A stretch of 6,962 nt of DNA from Alphaproteobacteria bacterium (GCA_005884745.1 VAZU01000072.1:8585-15546); one strand, 5' to 3'. Shown: positions 1-6,272, counted from the first letter of the stretch. A program made the numbers and translations. The notes: a model not told the origin generated them from the letters alone.

Positions 1-626
1 ATCTGGCCCTGGTTGATCTGCTGGGTGCCGTGATAGAGACCGGTGGTGTCGCCCAGCCCGATGGTGTTGGCGGTCGCGAACAGCCGGAATGCCGGATGCG
101 GCCTGATCACCTTGTTCTGATCGAGCAGCGTGAGCTTGCCCGAGACTTCGAGCACGCGCTGGATCACGAACATCACGTCGGGACGGCCGGCGTCGTATTC
201 GTCGAACACCAGCGCGACGTTGTGCTGAATCGCCCACGGCAGAATGCCGTCGCGGAATTCGGTGACCTGCAGGCCGTCGCGGATGACGATCGCGTCCTTG
301 CCGATCAGATCGATGCGGCTGATGTGGCTGTCGAGATTGACGCGCACGCACGGCCAATTCAGGCGCGCCGCGACCTGCTCGATGTGCGTGGATTTCCCGG
401 TGCCGTGATAGCCGGTGACGATGACCCGGCGGTTCTTGGCGAATCCGGCCAGGATGGCCAGCGTGGTCGGGCGATCGAAGCGATAATCCGCATCCACGTC
501 CGGAACGTGCTCGTCCGGCTCGGAATAGGCCGGCACCTGCAGATCGCTGTCGATGCCGAACACCTGCCGGATCGACACTTTCATGTCCGGCAACCCCGTG
601 GGTTCCTGGGTCGCGATATTGTTCAT
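1..626 (-). CDS. cobS: CobS, AAA+ ATPase subunit of aerobic cobaltochelatase (3' end beyond window)
   Basis: The protein is the ATPase subunit which, with CobT, drives cobalt insertion by CobN into hydrogenobyrinate a,c-diamide in the aerobic cobalamin pathway; it is cytosolic. Reading leftward from the ATG at 626, 208 codons are present and the frame is still open at the window edge. The family is usually about 330 residues, so roughly the last third is missing. The N-terminal part (about residues 10-50, including MKVSIRQVFGID) matches the CobS N-terminal segment. Walker A is TGYHGTGKST (71-80), Walker B is VALVFDEYD (137-145), and a sensor-1-like FATANT lies at 183-188. The start is set by GGAGG at 631-635, four bases upstream. 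It lies 112 bp downstream of the J-domain gene on the same strand and may be cotranscribed with it. In rhizobia cobT usually follows cobS, which predicts cobT beyond the left edge. The identification rests on the family-specific motif context and is secure. Confidence 0.96.
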   Translation of the reverse strand, partial: MNNIATQEPTGLPDMKVSIRQVFGIDSDLQVPAYSEPDEHVPDVDADYRFDRPTTLAILAGFAKNRRVIVTGYHGTGKSTHIEQVAARLNWPCVRVNLDSHISRIDLIGKDAIVIRDGLQVTEFRDGILPWAIQHNVALVFDEYDAGRPDVMFVIQRVLEVSGKLTLLDQNKVIRPHPAFRLFATANTIGLGDTTGLYHGTQQINQGQ

Positions 627-698
627 TCTGCCTCCGTGTCCCGGAACGCGCCGAGATCCGCTTCGGTTCGGCCGCACGGCTCCGGCCACGCCGTAAAC

Positions 699-717
699 CG
701 GCGGGAATACCCCGCCG
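699..717 (-). terminator. Hairpin between the J-domain gene and cobS, weak terminator candidate
   Basis: CGGCGGG at 699-705 and CCCGCCG at 711-717 form a perfect 7-bp GC stem with a 5-nt loop. The hairpin lies 22 bp past the J-domain stop and 73 bp before the cobS start. Read leftward, the stem is followed only by GTTTACGG, a poor U-tract. It could be a weak or Rho-assisted terminator, an mRNA 3'-end stabiliser, or chance in GC-rich DNA. Confidence 0.3.
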
Positions 718-738
718 AACGGAACCCCGCCGCCCGAA

Positions 739-1359
739 TCAGCACCAGCCTACGGACTTCAGATAATTGTAGGCCTGAATGATGTCCCGCAACTGGTCCT
801 CGCAGGAGCGATCGCCGCCGTTGGCGTCGGGATGATGACGTTTCACCAGGACCTTGAACCTCGCCTTGATATCGGTGGAGCTCGCGCTCGGTTCCAGTCC
901 GAGCACGTCGAGCGCCTTGCGTTCGGCATTGCGCACGACGCGGCCCTCGGATGCATTGCGCTCCGCCTGGAACCGCGCAGCGCTCCCGTCCTGGAACAAT
1001 CCGAACGGATCGTCCGCGAAGAATTGCCAGTTTCCGTTCTGCGGCGCCTGCGCGGCGGCGCGCTTGCCGTTGACCCCGATCTTCCAGGTCGGACGATGGC
1101 CGGTAACGGCCTCCTTCTGATATCGGGCAATGGCGTCTTCGCTCATTCCGGCAAAAAAATTGTAGGAATGATTGTAGTCGCGCACGTGATGAAGGCAGAA
1201 GCGCCAATATTCGCCCGCGCGCAGGCGCCCCTTGGGCGCCCGATGGGTGGCGTCCTCGCGGCAACCGGGCCAATCGCAGGCCGGATAGCCCGGTTGCGGG
1301 CGGCGGTCCTCTGCGGGCTTGACCCGGATGCGGTCGAACAGCGGTGAGTCGAACTTCAT
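739..1359 (-). CDS. J-domain protein with C-terminal J domain (DnaJ-family co-chaperone)
   Basis: This 206-residue protein has a J domain at its C terminus (about residues 145-203) with the HPD tripeptide at 176-178 in RHHPDANGG, the motif that stimulates Hsp70 (DnaK) ATPase. It lacks the Gly/Phe and zinc-finger regions of canonical DnaJ, so it is a specialised co-chaperone of the kind often annotated as a DnaJ-class chaperone in alphaproteobacteria. The N-terminal half (about 20-115) is a separate conserved-looking region with C28, C33, C55, H57 and H58, arranged as a possible metal site, followed by an aromatic- and Asn-rich stretch (DYNHSYNFFAGM). The client is unknown. The start at 1359 is the only sensible ATG; no Shine-Dalgarno is visible, and a CATAAT box sits 8 bp upstream. 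It is divergent from bolA and upstream of cobS. The J domain is certain; the zinc idea is inference. Confidence 0.93.
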   Translation of the reverse strand: MKFDSPLFDRIRVKPAEDRRPQPGYPACDWPGCREDATHRAPKGRLRAGEYWRFCLHHVRDYNHSYNFFAGMSEDAIARYQKEAVTGHRPTWKIGVNGKRAAAQAPQNGNWQFFADDPFGLFQDGSAARFQAERNASEGRVVRNAERKALDVLGLEPSASSTDIKARFKVLVKRHHPDANGGDRSCEDQLRDIIQAYNYLKSVGWC

Positions 1360-1367
1360 GGCTACCG

Positions 1368-1397
1368 ATTATGCGAAACGGACGCTGTCACCCGCAA
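1368..1397 (-). promoter_or_regulatory. Putative promoter of the J-domain gene (TTGCGG-N18-CATAAT)
   Basis: On the minus strand CATAAT (1373-1368, 5 of 6 matches to the sigma70 -10) is preceded after 18 bp by TTGCGG (1397-1392, matching the TTG of the -35). The -10 ends only 8 bp from the ATG at 1359, so a start about 7 bp downstream would give a leader of just a few bases, consistent with the absent ribosome binding site. A second CATAAT lies at 1461-1456 on the same strand, without a clear -35. Confidence 0.4.
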
Positions 1398-1476
1398 GCG
1401 GTTGAATGGGCATGGGTCGGCTTTTGTGCCGTGGCGGAGACCGGAATCACCCCTCATTATGCTCCGGGAGGGTAAA

Positions 1477-1495
1477 ACCGGCCATTGACCGGCCA
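1477..1495. repeat. Two direct repeats ACCGGCCA, 11 bp apart, upstream of bolA
   Basis: ACCGGCCA occurs at 1477-1484 and again at 1488-1495, separated by TTG. The 11-bp start-to-start distance is about one helical turn, so a protein could bind both copies on the same DNA face. The pair lies 25-43 bp before the bolA start and overlaps TTGACC (1485-1490), a possible bolA -35. No regulator can be named from the sequence. Confidence 0.4.
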
Positions 1496-1519
1496 AATTC
1501 GGGCGCTTAAGCCGAGGCC

Positions 1520-1795
1520 ATGCGGCTTTCCGACCTCATCACACGAAAGTTGACCGAAGCTTTCGCTCCGGAAAGCGTGCGGGTGATCGACGAATCCCAC
1601 CAGCACGAAGGCCATGCCGGTCACCGGCCGGGCGGCGAGAGCCATTTCCGCCTGTATATCGTGTCGGAGGCGTTCCGGGGGAAGAGCCGGCTGGAGCGCC
1701 ACCGCATGATCAACGCGGCGCTCGCCGCCGAGCTCGGCGGCGGCGTGCACGCGCTCGCCATCCACGCCGCGGCTCCCGACGAAGGGCTTGCCTGA
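1520..1795 (+). CDS. bolA: BolA family protein
   Basis: This 91-residue cytosolic protein matches the BolA family over its whole length. BolA proteins pair with monothiol glutaredoxins (Grx4/GrxD type) to bind or transfer 2Fe-2S clusters and influence iron homeostasis; some also bind DNA. Visible signature blocks are VRVIDESHQHEGHAG (20-34), GESHFRLYIVSEAF (39-52), the RLERHRMIN helix (57-65) and VHALAIHA (76-83) with the conserved His77. It contains no cysteine and has several His residues in the 27-35 loop, fitting a His-type rather than Cys-type BolA. The start at 1520 is preceded by GAGG at 1514-1517, close for a Shine-Dalgarno. It is divergent from the J-domain gene and convergent with the transporter gene, 3 bp from its stop. 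The family is certain; the subtype is not. Confidence 0.95.
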   Translation: MRLSDLITRKLTEAFAPESVRVIDESHQHEGHAGHRPGGESHFRLYIVSEAFRGKSRLERHRMINAALAAELGGGVHALAIHAAAPDEGLA

Positions 1796-1798
1796 TCC

Positions 1799-3094
1799 TC
1801 ACAAGGCCCGCGCCGGTTGCTGCGGCCTGCGGCCGAGCGGGGTGATTCGCAATCCGGTGATGCGGTTGCGGTCGCGGCGCAGCACCTGGAACCGGAATCC
1901 GTGGAACGTGAAGCTCTGGCCGGGCTCCGGGATCGAACGGGCCTCGTGAATCACCAGGCCGGCGATGGTGGTCGCCTCCTGGTCGGGCAGGTTCCAGTCC
2001 AGGGCGCGATTGAGATCGCGGATCGGCACGCCGCCGTCGACGGTGACGGAGCCGTCGAGCTGCGGCTTCACGCCGGGAACCGCGACGTCGTGCTCGTCCT
2101 CGATGTCGCCGACGATCTCCTCGAGAATATCCTCGAGCGTGACCAGACCCATGACCTCGCCGTATTCGTCGACGACGAGCGCGAAGGGAGTCTTGCGGCG
2201 CCGGAACGCCTTGAGCTGCTCGGCGAGCGGCGTGGTGTCCGGCACGAACCAGGGCGGCAGCGCGACCGCGGCGACGTCCACCCGGGAAAGATCGCCCCCG
2301 GCGGCCTGGATCGCGCGGAGCAGATCCTTGGCGTGCAGGATCCCGATGATGTTTTCCGGGCTGTCCCGCCACAACGGCACCCGGGTCACCGGCGCGGCGA
2401 GCACCTCGCGCACGATCTCCTCGGTCGGCTGGCCGACGTCCACCATGATCATTTCGGTGCGATGGACCATCACGTCGGAAACCTCGAGCTCGGGCAGGTC
2501 GAGCAAGCCCCCGAACATGTCGCGATCGAGCTTCTCCACGCCGCCTTCGCGATGCAGGAGATCGACCGCGCCGCGCAGCTCTTCGTGCGCGGAGAGGATC
2601 GGCAGATGCTCGCCGACGCGGATCCCGACGAGGGACAGAATCCAGCGCACCAGGGCCTCGATCGCCATGAGCACCGGGCCGAACAGGCGCACCACCCATT
2701 CGATCGGCTTGGCGACCATCAACGCGATGCGATCGGGCGCATTGATGGCGGCGGTCTTGGGCAGGACTTCGGCGAACACCACCAGCAGCACGGTCATGAA
2801 GAGGGTCGCATAGATCACCCCCACCTCACCGAACCACGCCAGGAATATTCCCGTGGCCAGCGCCGATGCGGCAACGTTGGCGGCGTTGTTGCCCAGCAGC
2901 AATGCGCCGATGAACCGCTCGCGCGCCTGCAGCAGGCGATTGACGATCGCGGCCCGCTGGTTGCCCTGCTTCTCGAGCCGCAGCATGCGCGCCCGCGAAG
3001 AAGCGGTGAGCGCCGTCTCGCTCGCGGCGAAGAAAAACGAGAGCAAGACGCAGACCAGAACGATGAGGATGGCGAGCCAGTCCTGAAGGTTCAT
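1799..3094 (-). CDS. CNNM/DUF21-CBS transmembrane protein (CorB/CorC, 'hemolysin'-type), putative Mg2+/Co2+ transport
   Basis: This 431-residue inner-membrane protein has the full CorB/YfjD-like layout. An N-terminal CNNM (DUF21) domain spans about residues 1-185, with hydrophobic segments near 6-24, 62-86, 92-111 and 135-157 and the conserved SETA (25-28), GNN (68-70) and EVLPKT (109-114) motifs. A CBS pair follows at about 205-265 and 275-332, including FALVVDEYGEVMGLVTLEDILEEIVGDI-type sequence around 304-331. A C-terminal CorC_HlyC domain lies at about 345-420. Relatives are linked to Mg2+ and Co2+ efflux, with CBS domains sensing Mg-ATP; the old hemolysin label is historical. The length is normal for the family. 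Its ATG at 3094 overlaps the aroB stop as ATGA, so its expression is probably coupled to the aro genes. Its stop lies 3 bp from the bolA stop. The substrate is inferred from the family. Confidence 0.93.
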   Translation of the reverse strand: MNLQDWLAILIVLVCVLLSFFFAASETALTASSRARMLRLEKQGNQRAAIVNRLLQARERFIGALLLGNNAANVAASALATGIFLAWFGEVGVIYATLFMTVLLVVFAEVLPKTAAINAPDRIALMVAKPIEWVVRLFGPVLMAIEALVRWILSLVGIRVGEHLPILSAHEELRGAVDLLHREGGVEKLDRDMFGGLLDLPELEVSDVMVHRTEMIMVDVGQPTEEIVREVLAAPVTRVPLWRDSPENIIGILHAKDLLRAIQAAGGDLSRVDVAAVALPPWFVPDTTPLAEQLKAFRRRKTPFALVVDEYGEVMGLVTLEDILEEIVGDIEDEHDVAVPGVKPQLDGSVTVDGGVPIRDLNRALDWNLPDQEATTIAGLVIHEARSIPEPGQSFTFHGFRFQVLRRDRNRITGLRITPLGRRPQQPARAL

Positions 3095-4224
3095 GGCGCT
3101 TCGAGCTTCTCGGCCAGAAAGGCGCGGACCTGTGCGGGATCGATGTCGGCGGCGACGAAGCTCGCGCCGATGCCGCGCGCGAGGATGAAGGTGAGCTTCC
3201 CGCGGCGCACCTTCTTGTCCTGGGCCATGCGCTCCATGAGCCCGTCCGCTCCCACGGGGCCGCCGGGGACCGCGGCGGGATGCGTCGGCAGACCCACGGT
3301 CGCAAGATGCCGCGCAACGCGCTCGGCCTCGCCTTGCGGCAGCAGCCCCAGCCGGGCGGAGAACGCGAAGGCGAGCGCGAGCCCGATGGCGACCGCTTCG
3401 CCATGGAGCAGGCGATCGGAAAATCCGGCCGCGGCCTCCAAGGCGTGTGCGAACGTGTGGCCGAGATTGAGCAGGGCCCGCTCGCCCGATTCGCGCTCGT
3501 CGCGGACGATGATCGCGGCTTTGGCGCGGCAGCTGGTCGTGATCGCGTGCTCGCGCGCCGGAGTTCTTGCGAACACCTCGCGCCAGTTCGCTTCGAGCCA
3601 GGCGAAAAACCCCGCGTCGTTGATCAGGCCGTACTTGACGACCTCGGCATAGCCCGCCCGAAAAACGCGAGCCGGAAGCGTGTCGAGCAGCGCCGTATCC
3701 GCCACCACCAGGCTCGGCTGGTGGAAGACGCCGATCAAATTCTTGCCCTGGCGCGAATTGATCGCGGTCTTGCCGCCGAACGCGGAATCGACTTGGGCGA
3801 GCAGCGTCGTCGGCACCTGAACGACCTCGAGTCCGCGCCGCACGATCGCCGCCGCGAAGCCGGCAAGATCGCCGATGACGCCGCCGCCGAGCGCCACGAC
3901 CACGTCGCCGCGCTCGATGCGGGCCGCGATCAGATCTTCGCAGACCTGCTCGAGCACGCCCCAGCTCTTCGAGCTTTCGCCCGCCGGCACGACCAAATGC
4001 GTGGAACGGATGCCCGCCCGTTGCAGCGCCGCCTCGGCGGCGGAGAGGTGATGCGAAGCCACGGTGGAATCGGTGACGATGGCCGCCGACGCGCCGGGCC
4101 TCAGCGCCGCTATCCGCTCGCCCAGTCCGGCGAGAGCTCCGCGGCCGATGATGACGTCATAACCGCGAGCGCCGAGCGCCACGTGGACGGCGGCCGGTTC
4201 GCTCGAACGCACGGGAGCCGTCAT
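3091..4224 (-). CDS. aroB: 3-dehydroquinate synthase
   Basis: The enzyme converts 3-deoxy-D-arabino-heptulosonate 7-phosphate to 3-dehydroquinate, the second step of the shikimate pathway, using NAD+ and a divalent metal in the cytosol. The 377-residue protein is of normal length. The NAD-binding motif ALGGGVIGDLAGF is at 111-123, PTTLLAQVDSAFGGKTAIN at 138-156, and the metal ligands are E194 (GYAEVVKYG), H256 (NLGHTFAH) and H274 (LLHGEAV). The late MAQDKKVRRGKL block is at 333-344. The ATG at 4224 was chosen because the homologous region begins shortly after it and it overlaps the aroK stop as ATGA; the frame stays open upstream to 4488, but that part lies inside aroK in another frame and resembles nothing. 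The stop overlaps the transporter start in the same way. No catalytic residue is missing. Confidence 0.97.
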   Translation of the reverse strand: MTAPVRSSEPAAVHVALGARGYDVIIGRGALAGLGERIAALRPGASAAIVTDSTVASHHLSAAEAALQRAGIRSTHLVVPAGESSKSWGVLEQVCEDLIAARIERGDVVVALGGGVIGDLAGFAAAIVRRGLEVVQVPTTLLAQVDSAFGGKTAINSRQGKNLIGVFHQPSLVVADTALLDTLPARVFRAGYAEVVKYGLINDAGFFAWLEANWREVFARTPAREHAITTSCRAKAAIIVRDERESGERALLNLGHTFAHALEAAAGFSDRLLHGEAVAIGLALAFAFSARLGLLPQGEAERVARHLATVGLPTHPAAVPGGPVGADGLMERMAQDKKVRRGKLTFILARGIGASFVAADIDPAQVRAFLAEKLEAP

Positions 4225-4838
4225 GACGATTTCTTGTCCTGTCGGAGAACGCCGTCCGGCCCCTCGCCGAGTTCCAGCCGGTCGGCAAGCGCCGCCAGGA
4301 TCTCCTCGACGATCATCTCGTGCGGCACTTCCCGGGAGTGCACGCTGGCGTCCGCCTGGGCGTAGATCGGATCCCGCTCGGCCATGAGCTGCCGCAGCGT
4401 TTCCGCCGGATCCGCGGTCTTGAGCAGCGGTCGATCGTTGCGGCGCTTCACGCGCCGAAACAGCACGTCGAAATCCGCCCTCAGCCACACCGAAATCGCG
4501 TTGCGGCGAATGATGCCGCGAGTTTCCGGGTTCATGAATGCGCCGCCTCCCGTCGCCAGCACCTGCGGTCCCGCATCGAGCAGGCGTGCGATCACCCGCG
4601 TCTCGCCGGAACGGAAGGAATCCTCGCCGTAATTGGCGAATATGTCCTCGATGGTCATGCCGGCGGCGGCCTCGATTTCCGCATCGGCGTCCACGAAGGG
4701 AATGCCGAGCCGGGCGGCGAGCCGGCGCCCGATGGACGATTTTCCCGCCCCCATCATTCCGATGAGCACGATCGAGCGTCTTCCGAGCGCCGCGACGAGC
4801 GTGGCTTCCGACGGCGAGGCGATCATCCCCTTTTGCAT
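4221..4838 (-). CDS. aroK: Shikimate kinase
   Basis: The enzyme phosphorylates shikimate to shikimate 3-phosphate with ATP, in the cytosol. From the ATG at 4838 it is 205 residues, a usual length for rhizobial AroK, with a short N-terminal extension relative to E. coli. Walker A is GMMGAGKSS (27-35). Shikimate-binding positions are D52 (VDADAEIE), R76 (SFRSGE) and GGG 97-99; the lid arginine is R136 (NDRPLL) and a further conserved Arg is R155 (AERDPIY). The start is not certain: a second in-frame ATG lies at 4826 directly after AAAAGGGG, and the frame remains open to an ATG at 5051. A consensus -10 at 4865-4860 argues against upstream starts. No good Shine-Dalgarno precedes 4838. It is first in the operon aroK-aroB-transporter, with an ATGA overlap to aroB. 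Confidence 0.96.
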   Translation of the reverse strand: MQKGMIASPSEATLVAALGRRSIVLIGMMGAGKSSIGRRLAARLGIPFVDADAEIEAAAGMTIEDIFANYGEDSFRSGETRVIARLLDAGPQVLATGGGAFMNPETRGIIRRNAISVWLRADFDVLFRRVKRRNDRPLLKTADPAETLRQLMAERDPIYAQADASVHSREVPHEMIVEEILAALADRLELGEGPDGVLRQDKKSS

Positions 4839-4859
4839 GGCGGAGCGCAGGATAGGACG

Positions 4860-4865
4860 ATTATA
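4860..4865 (-). promoter_or_regulatory. Perfect TATAAT -10 box for aroK
   Basis: The minus strand reads CCCTATAATCG here, an exact sigma70 -10. Twenty-one bases separate it from the aroK ATG at 4838, giving a predicted leader of roughly 15 nt. The -35 position is poor (GTTTCG or TTTCGG at 16-17 bp), so an activator or relaxed -35 recognition may apply. The -10 itself is seen directly; its use is inference. Confidence 0.5.
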
Positions 4866-5086
4866 GGGAGCGCCGCCACGCCCGAAACTCCTATACACCC
4901 GACGTCGAGCCACTTGCCAGTTGTGCCCGAACATGGTGGTTACGGGAATATTCGCGGAGCAACGGTTTGGCGCTCCCCCGGGGCAGCAGCGTGCCCGGGC
5001 GGAAAGCGTGAGGATCAGCAGAATGCCTGGATGGCCGCGGCGGACCGGCAATTGCGGTGCGTGGCGGGCGGGCGAGCGTTCATGAC
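4866..5086. other. Rest of the divergent spacer between aroK and the small membrane protein gene
   Basis: No gene is supported here. The AT content is higher than in the flanks near 4925-4975. An imperfect palindrome CGGGAATATTCGCG lies at 4943-4956 with the perfect core GAATATTC (4946-4953). A rightward promoter for the small gene must lie here or upstream of 5087, but no convincing -35/-10 pair was found; TTGCCA at 4914-4919 lacks a matching -10. Confidence 0.4.
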
Positions 5087-5236
5087 ATGCCGAGCCTGCT
5101 GCGCCTCCTCGTAGTCTTGGGCCTGCTCGGCGGATTGGCTTATGCTGCGATGTTCACGCTGGCGAATTTTGTCCAGCCCAAGCCGCGCGAGATCACGGTC
5201 ACGATCCCCCAAGATCGGCTGGCGAAACCACATTGA
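5087..5236 (+). CDS. Small single-span membrane protein, conserved hypothetical
   Basis: This 49-codon gene is too short for most gene-calling cutoffs. A hydrophobic segment at about residues 4-28 (LLRLLVVLGLLGGLAYAAMF) is followed by a short polar tail with FVQPKPREITVTIP at 28-41. A lone Arg at residue 6 and a polar C-terminal tail suggest a single anchored helix; it could also be an uncleaved signal anchor. I recall small proteins with this same FVQPKPREITVT tail between aroK and xerD in Bradyrhizobium-like genomes, which supports it as real; the function is unknown. The start ATG at 5087 has no clear Shine-Dalgarno, and an in-frame GTG lies at 5057. It precedes xerD by 46 bp on the same strand, and the frame of xerD runs open through its second half. 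Confidence 0.75.
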   Translation: MPSLLRLLVVLGLLGGLAYAAMFTLANFVQPKPREITVTIPQDRLAKPH

Positions 5237-5282
5237 TGCCGCCGCGGCGGCAAGGGTCCGGGACGTTGGTCGGGAACTGGCC

Positions 5283-6230
5283 ATGGCGCGGTCGTCAAAA
5301 TTGTCCGACGCAAGGCTGATCGAGCTGTTTCTCGACATGCTCGCGGCCGAGCGCGGCGCGGCGAAGAACACGCTGCAGGCCTACGCCCGGGATCTCGCGG
5401 ATTTTTCCGCATATCTCGCCGCGGGCGGCGGCGCCATCGCCGGCGCCGCGAGCGAGGACGTGCGAGGCTATTTGACCGCGCTTGCCAGGCGCAAGTTTTC
5501 GCCGACCTCGGCCGCGCGCCGGCTCTCGGCGATCCGCCAGCTCTACCGGTTTCTCTATCTCGAGGGTCATCGCGCCGCCAATCCGGCCGCCGCGATCGAA
5601 GGTCCCAAGCGCGGCCGTCCGCTGCCGAAAATCCTGTCGATCGCCGAAGTCGATCGCCTGCTCGCGGCGGCCCGCGCCGGGCTCGCGCACGCGGGCGAGC
5701 CGCTCAACGCAAGGCTCCGCGCGGTGCGGCTCATCTGCCTGCTCGAAGTCCTATACGCGACCGGATTGCGCGTCTCCGAGCTCGTGGCGCTGCCGGTGTC
5801 GGCGGGCTCCCGCGACGCGCGGGTGCTGATGGTGCGCGGCAAGGGCGGCAAGGAGCGGCTGGTGCCGTTGAACGACGCCGCCAAGCAGGCGATGGCGGAA
5901 TATCTGGGCTTGCGCCGAGACGCGGGCGAAGCGGCGAAAAGCCCGTGGTTGTTTCCCTCGTTCGGCGAGAGCGGCCACCTGACGCGCCAGCATTTCGCCC
6001 GCGAGCTCAAGACGCTGGCGGTAGCCGCGGGACTGCGGCCCGCGGCCCTGAGCCCCCATGTGCTGCGGCATGCGTTCGCCAGCCATTTGCTGCAGAACGG
6101 CGCCGATTTGCGCTCGGTCCAGATGCTGCTCGGCCATGCCGATATCTCGACGACGCAGATCTATACTCACGTGCTCGACGAGCGCCTCAAGAGCCTGGTG
6201 CGCGATCTGCATCCGCTGGGGCAAGGTTGA
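5283..6230 (+). CDS. xerD: Tyrosine recombinase XerD
   Basis: XerD acts with XerC at the dif site, under FtsK control, to resolve chromosome dimers before division. The 315-residue protein is of normal length. The N-terminal SAM-like DNA-binding core domain (about 8-97) includes the AAERGAAKNTLQAYARDL region, and the catalytic domain covers about 115-310. All active-site residues are present: R163 (ATGLRVSEL), K187 (VRGKGGKERLVPL), H259 and R262 (SPHVLRHAFASHLL), H285 (LLGHADIST) and the nucleophile Y294 (QIYTHV). Resemblance to chromosomal XerD and the housekeeping context argue against a phage or integron integrase. The ATG at 5283 is chosen because similarity begins just after it; the open frame extends back to 5142 but that part reads as low-complexity Arg/Ser sequence and overlaps the small gene. 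No strong Shine-Dalgarno is present. Confidence 0.95.
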   Translation: MARSSKLSDARLIELFLDMLAAERGAAKNTLQAYARDLADFSAYLAAGGGAIAGAASEDVRGYLTALARRKFSPTSAARRLSAIRQLYRFLYLEGHRAANPAAAIEGPKRGRPLPKILSIAEVDRLLAAARAGLAHAGEPLNARLRAVRLICLLEVLYATGLRVSELVALPVSAGSRDARVLMVRGKGGKERLVPLNDAAKQAMAEYLGLRRDAGEAAKSPWLFPSFGESGHLTRQHFARELKTLAVAAGLRPAALSPHVLRHAFASHLLQNGADLRSVQMLLGHADISTTQIYTHVLDERLKSLVRDLHPLGQG

Positions 6231-6235
6231 ACCGG

Positions 6236-6254
6236 CGGCGCGGCGCCGTTTCTT
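6236..6254 (+). terminator. Possible intrinsic terminator after xerD
   Basis: CGGCG (6236-6240) and CGCCG (6244-6248) form a GC stem with a 3-nt loop, extendable by G-U pairs, starting 5 bp after the xerD stop and followed by TTTCTT (6249-6254). The stem is short and the U-tract interrupted, so efficiency is uncertain; it would separate xerD from accA. Confidence 0.45.
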
Positions 6255-6272
6255 GACTTCCGTTCCCCCCGC

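Noticed and set aside
832..1347. A 171-codon plus-strand frame opposite the J-domain gene
   Set aside because: The minus strand carries a clear J domain with HPD; the antisense translation has no recognisable domain.
1710..2699. A 329-codon minus-strand frame overlapping the transporter gene
   Set aside because: It is an alternate frame of the CNNM/CBS gene, almost only Arg, Gly, Ala, Asp and Pro, as expected from GC-rich frame shift.
1817..3652. A 611-codon open frame on the plus strand opposite the transporter and aroB genes
   Set aside because: It is the antisense shadow of two well-recognised genes in GC-rich DNA. Its translation is rich in Arg, Asp, His and Gln, shows no domain, and has no ribosome binding site or promoter of its own.
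3280..4365. A 361-codon plus-strand open frame opposite aroB and the aroK end
   Set aside because: It lies antisense to aroB, which has complete catalytic motifs; the antisense product is low-complexity and unrecognisable.
4839..5051. Upstream extension of aroK to an ATG at 5051
   Set aside because: The extra 71 residues do not resemble shikimate kinase, and a perfect TATAAT at 4865-4860 lies inside the extension.
5142..5282. Upstream extension of xerD to an ATG at 5142
   Set aside because: The extra 47 residues are Arg/Ser-rich without similarity to XerD and overlap the better-supported small membrane protein gene in another frame.
5283..6230. Integrase of a mobile element or integron
   Set aside because: Length, motif wording and the neighbours aroK and accA fit chromosomal XerD; no attachment site, tRNA, inverted repeats or cargo genes are seen nearby.
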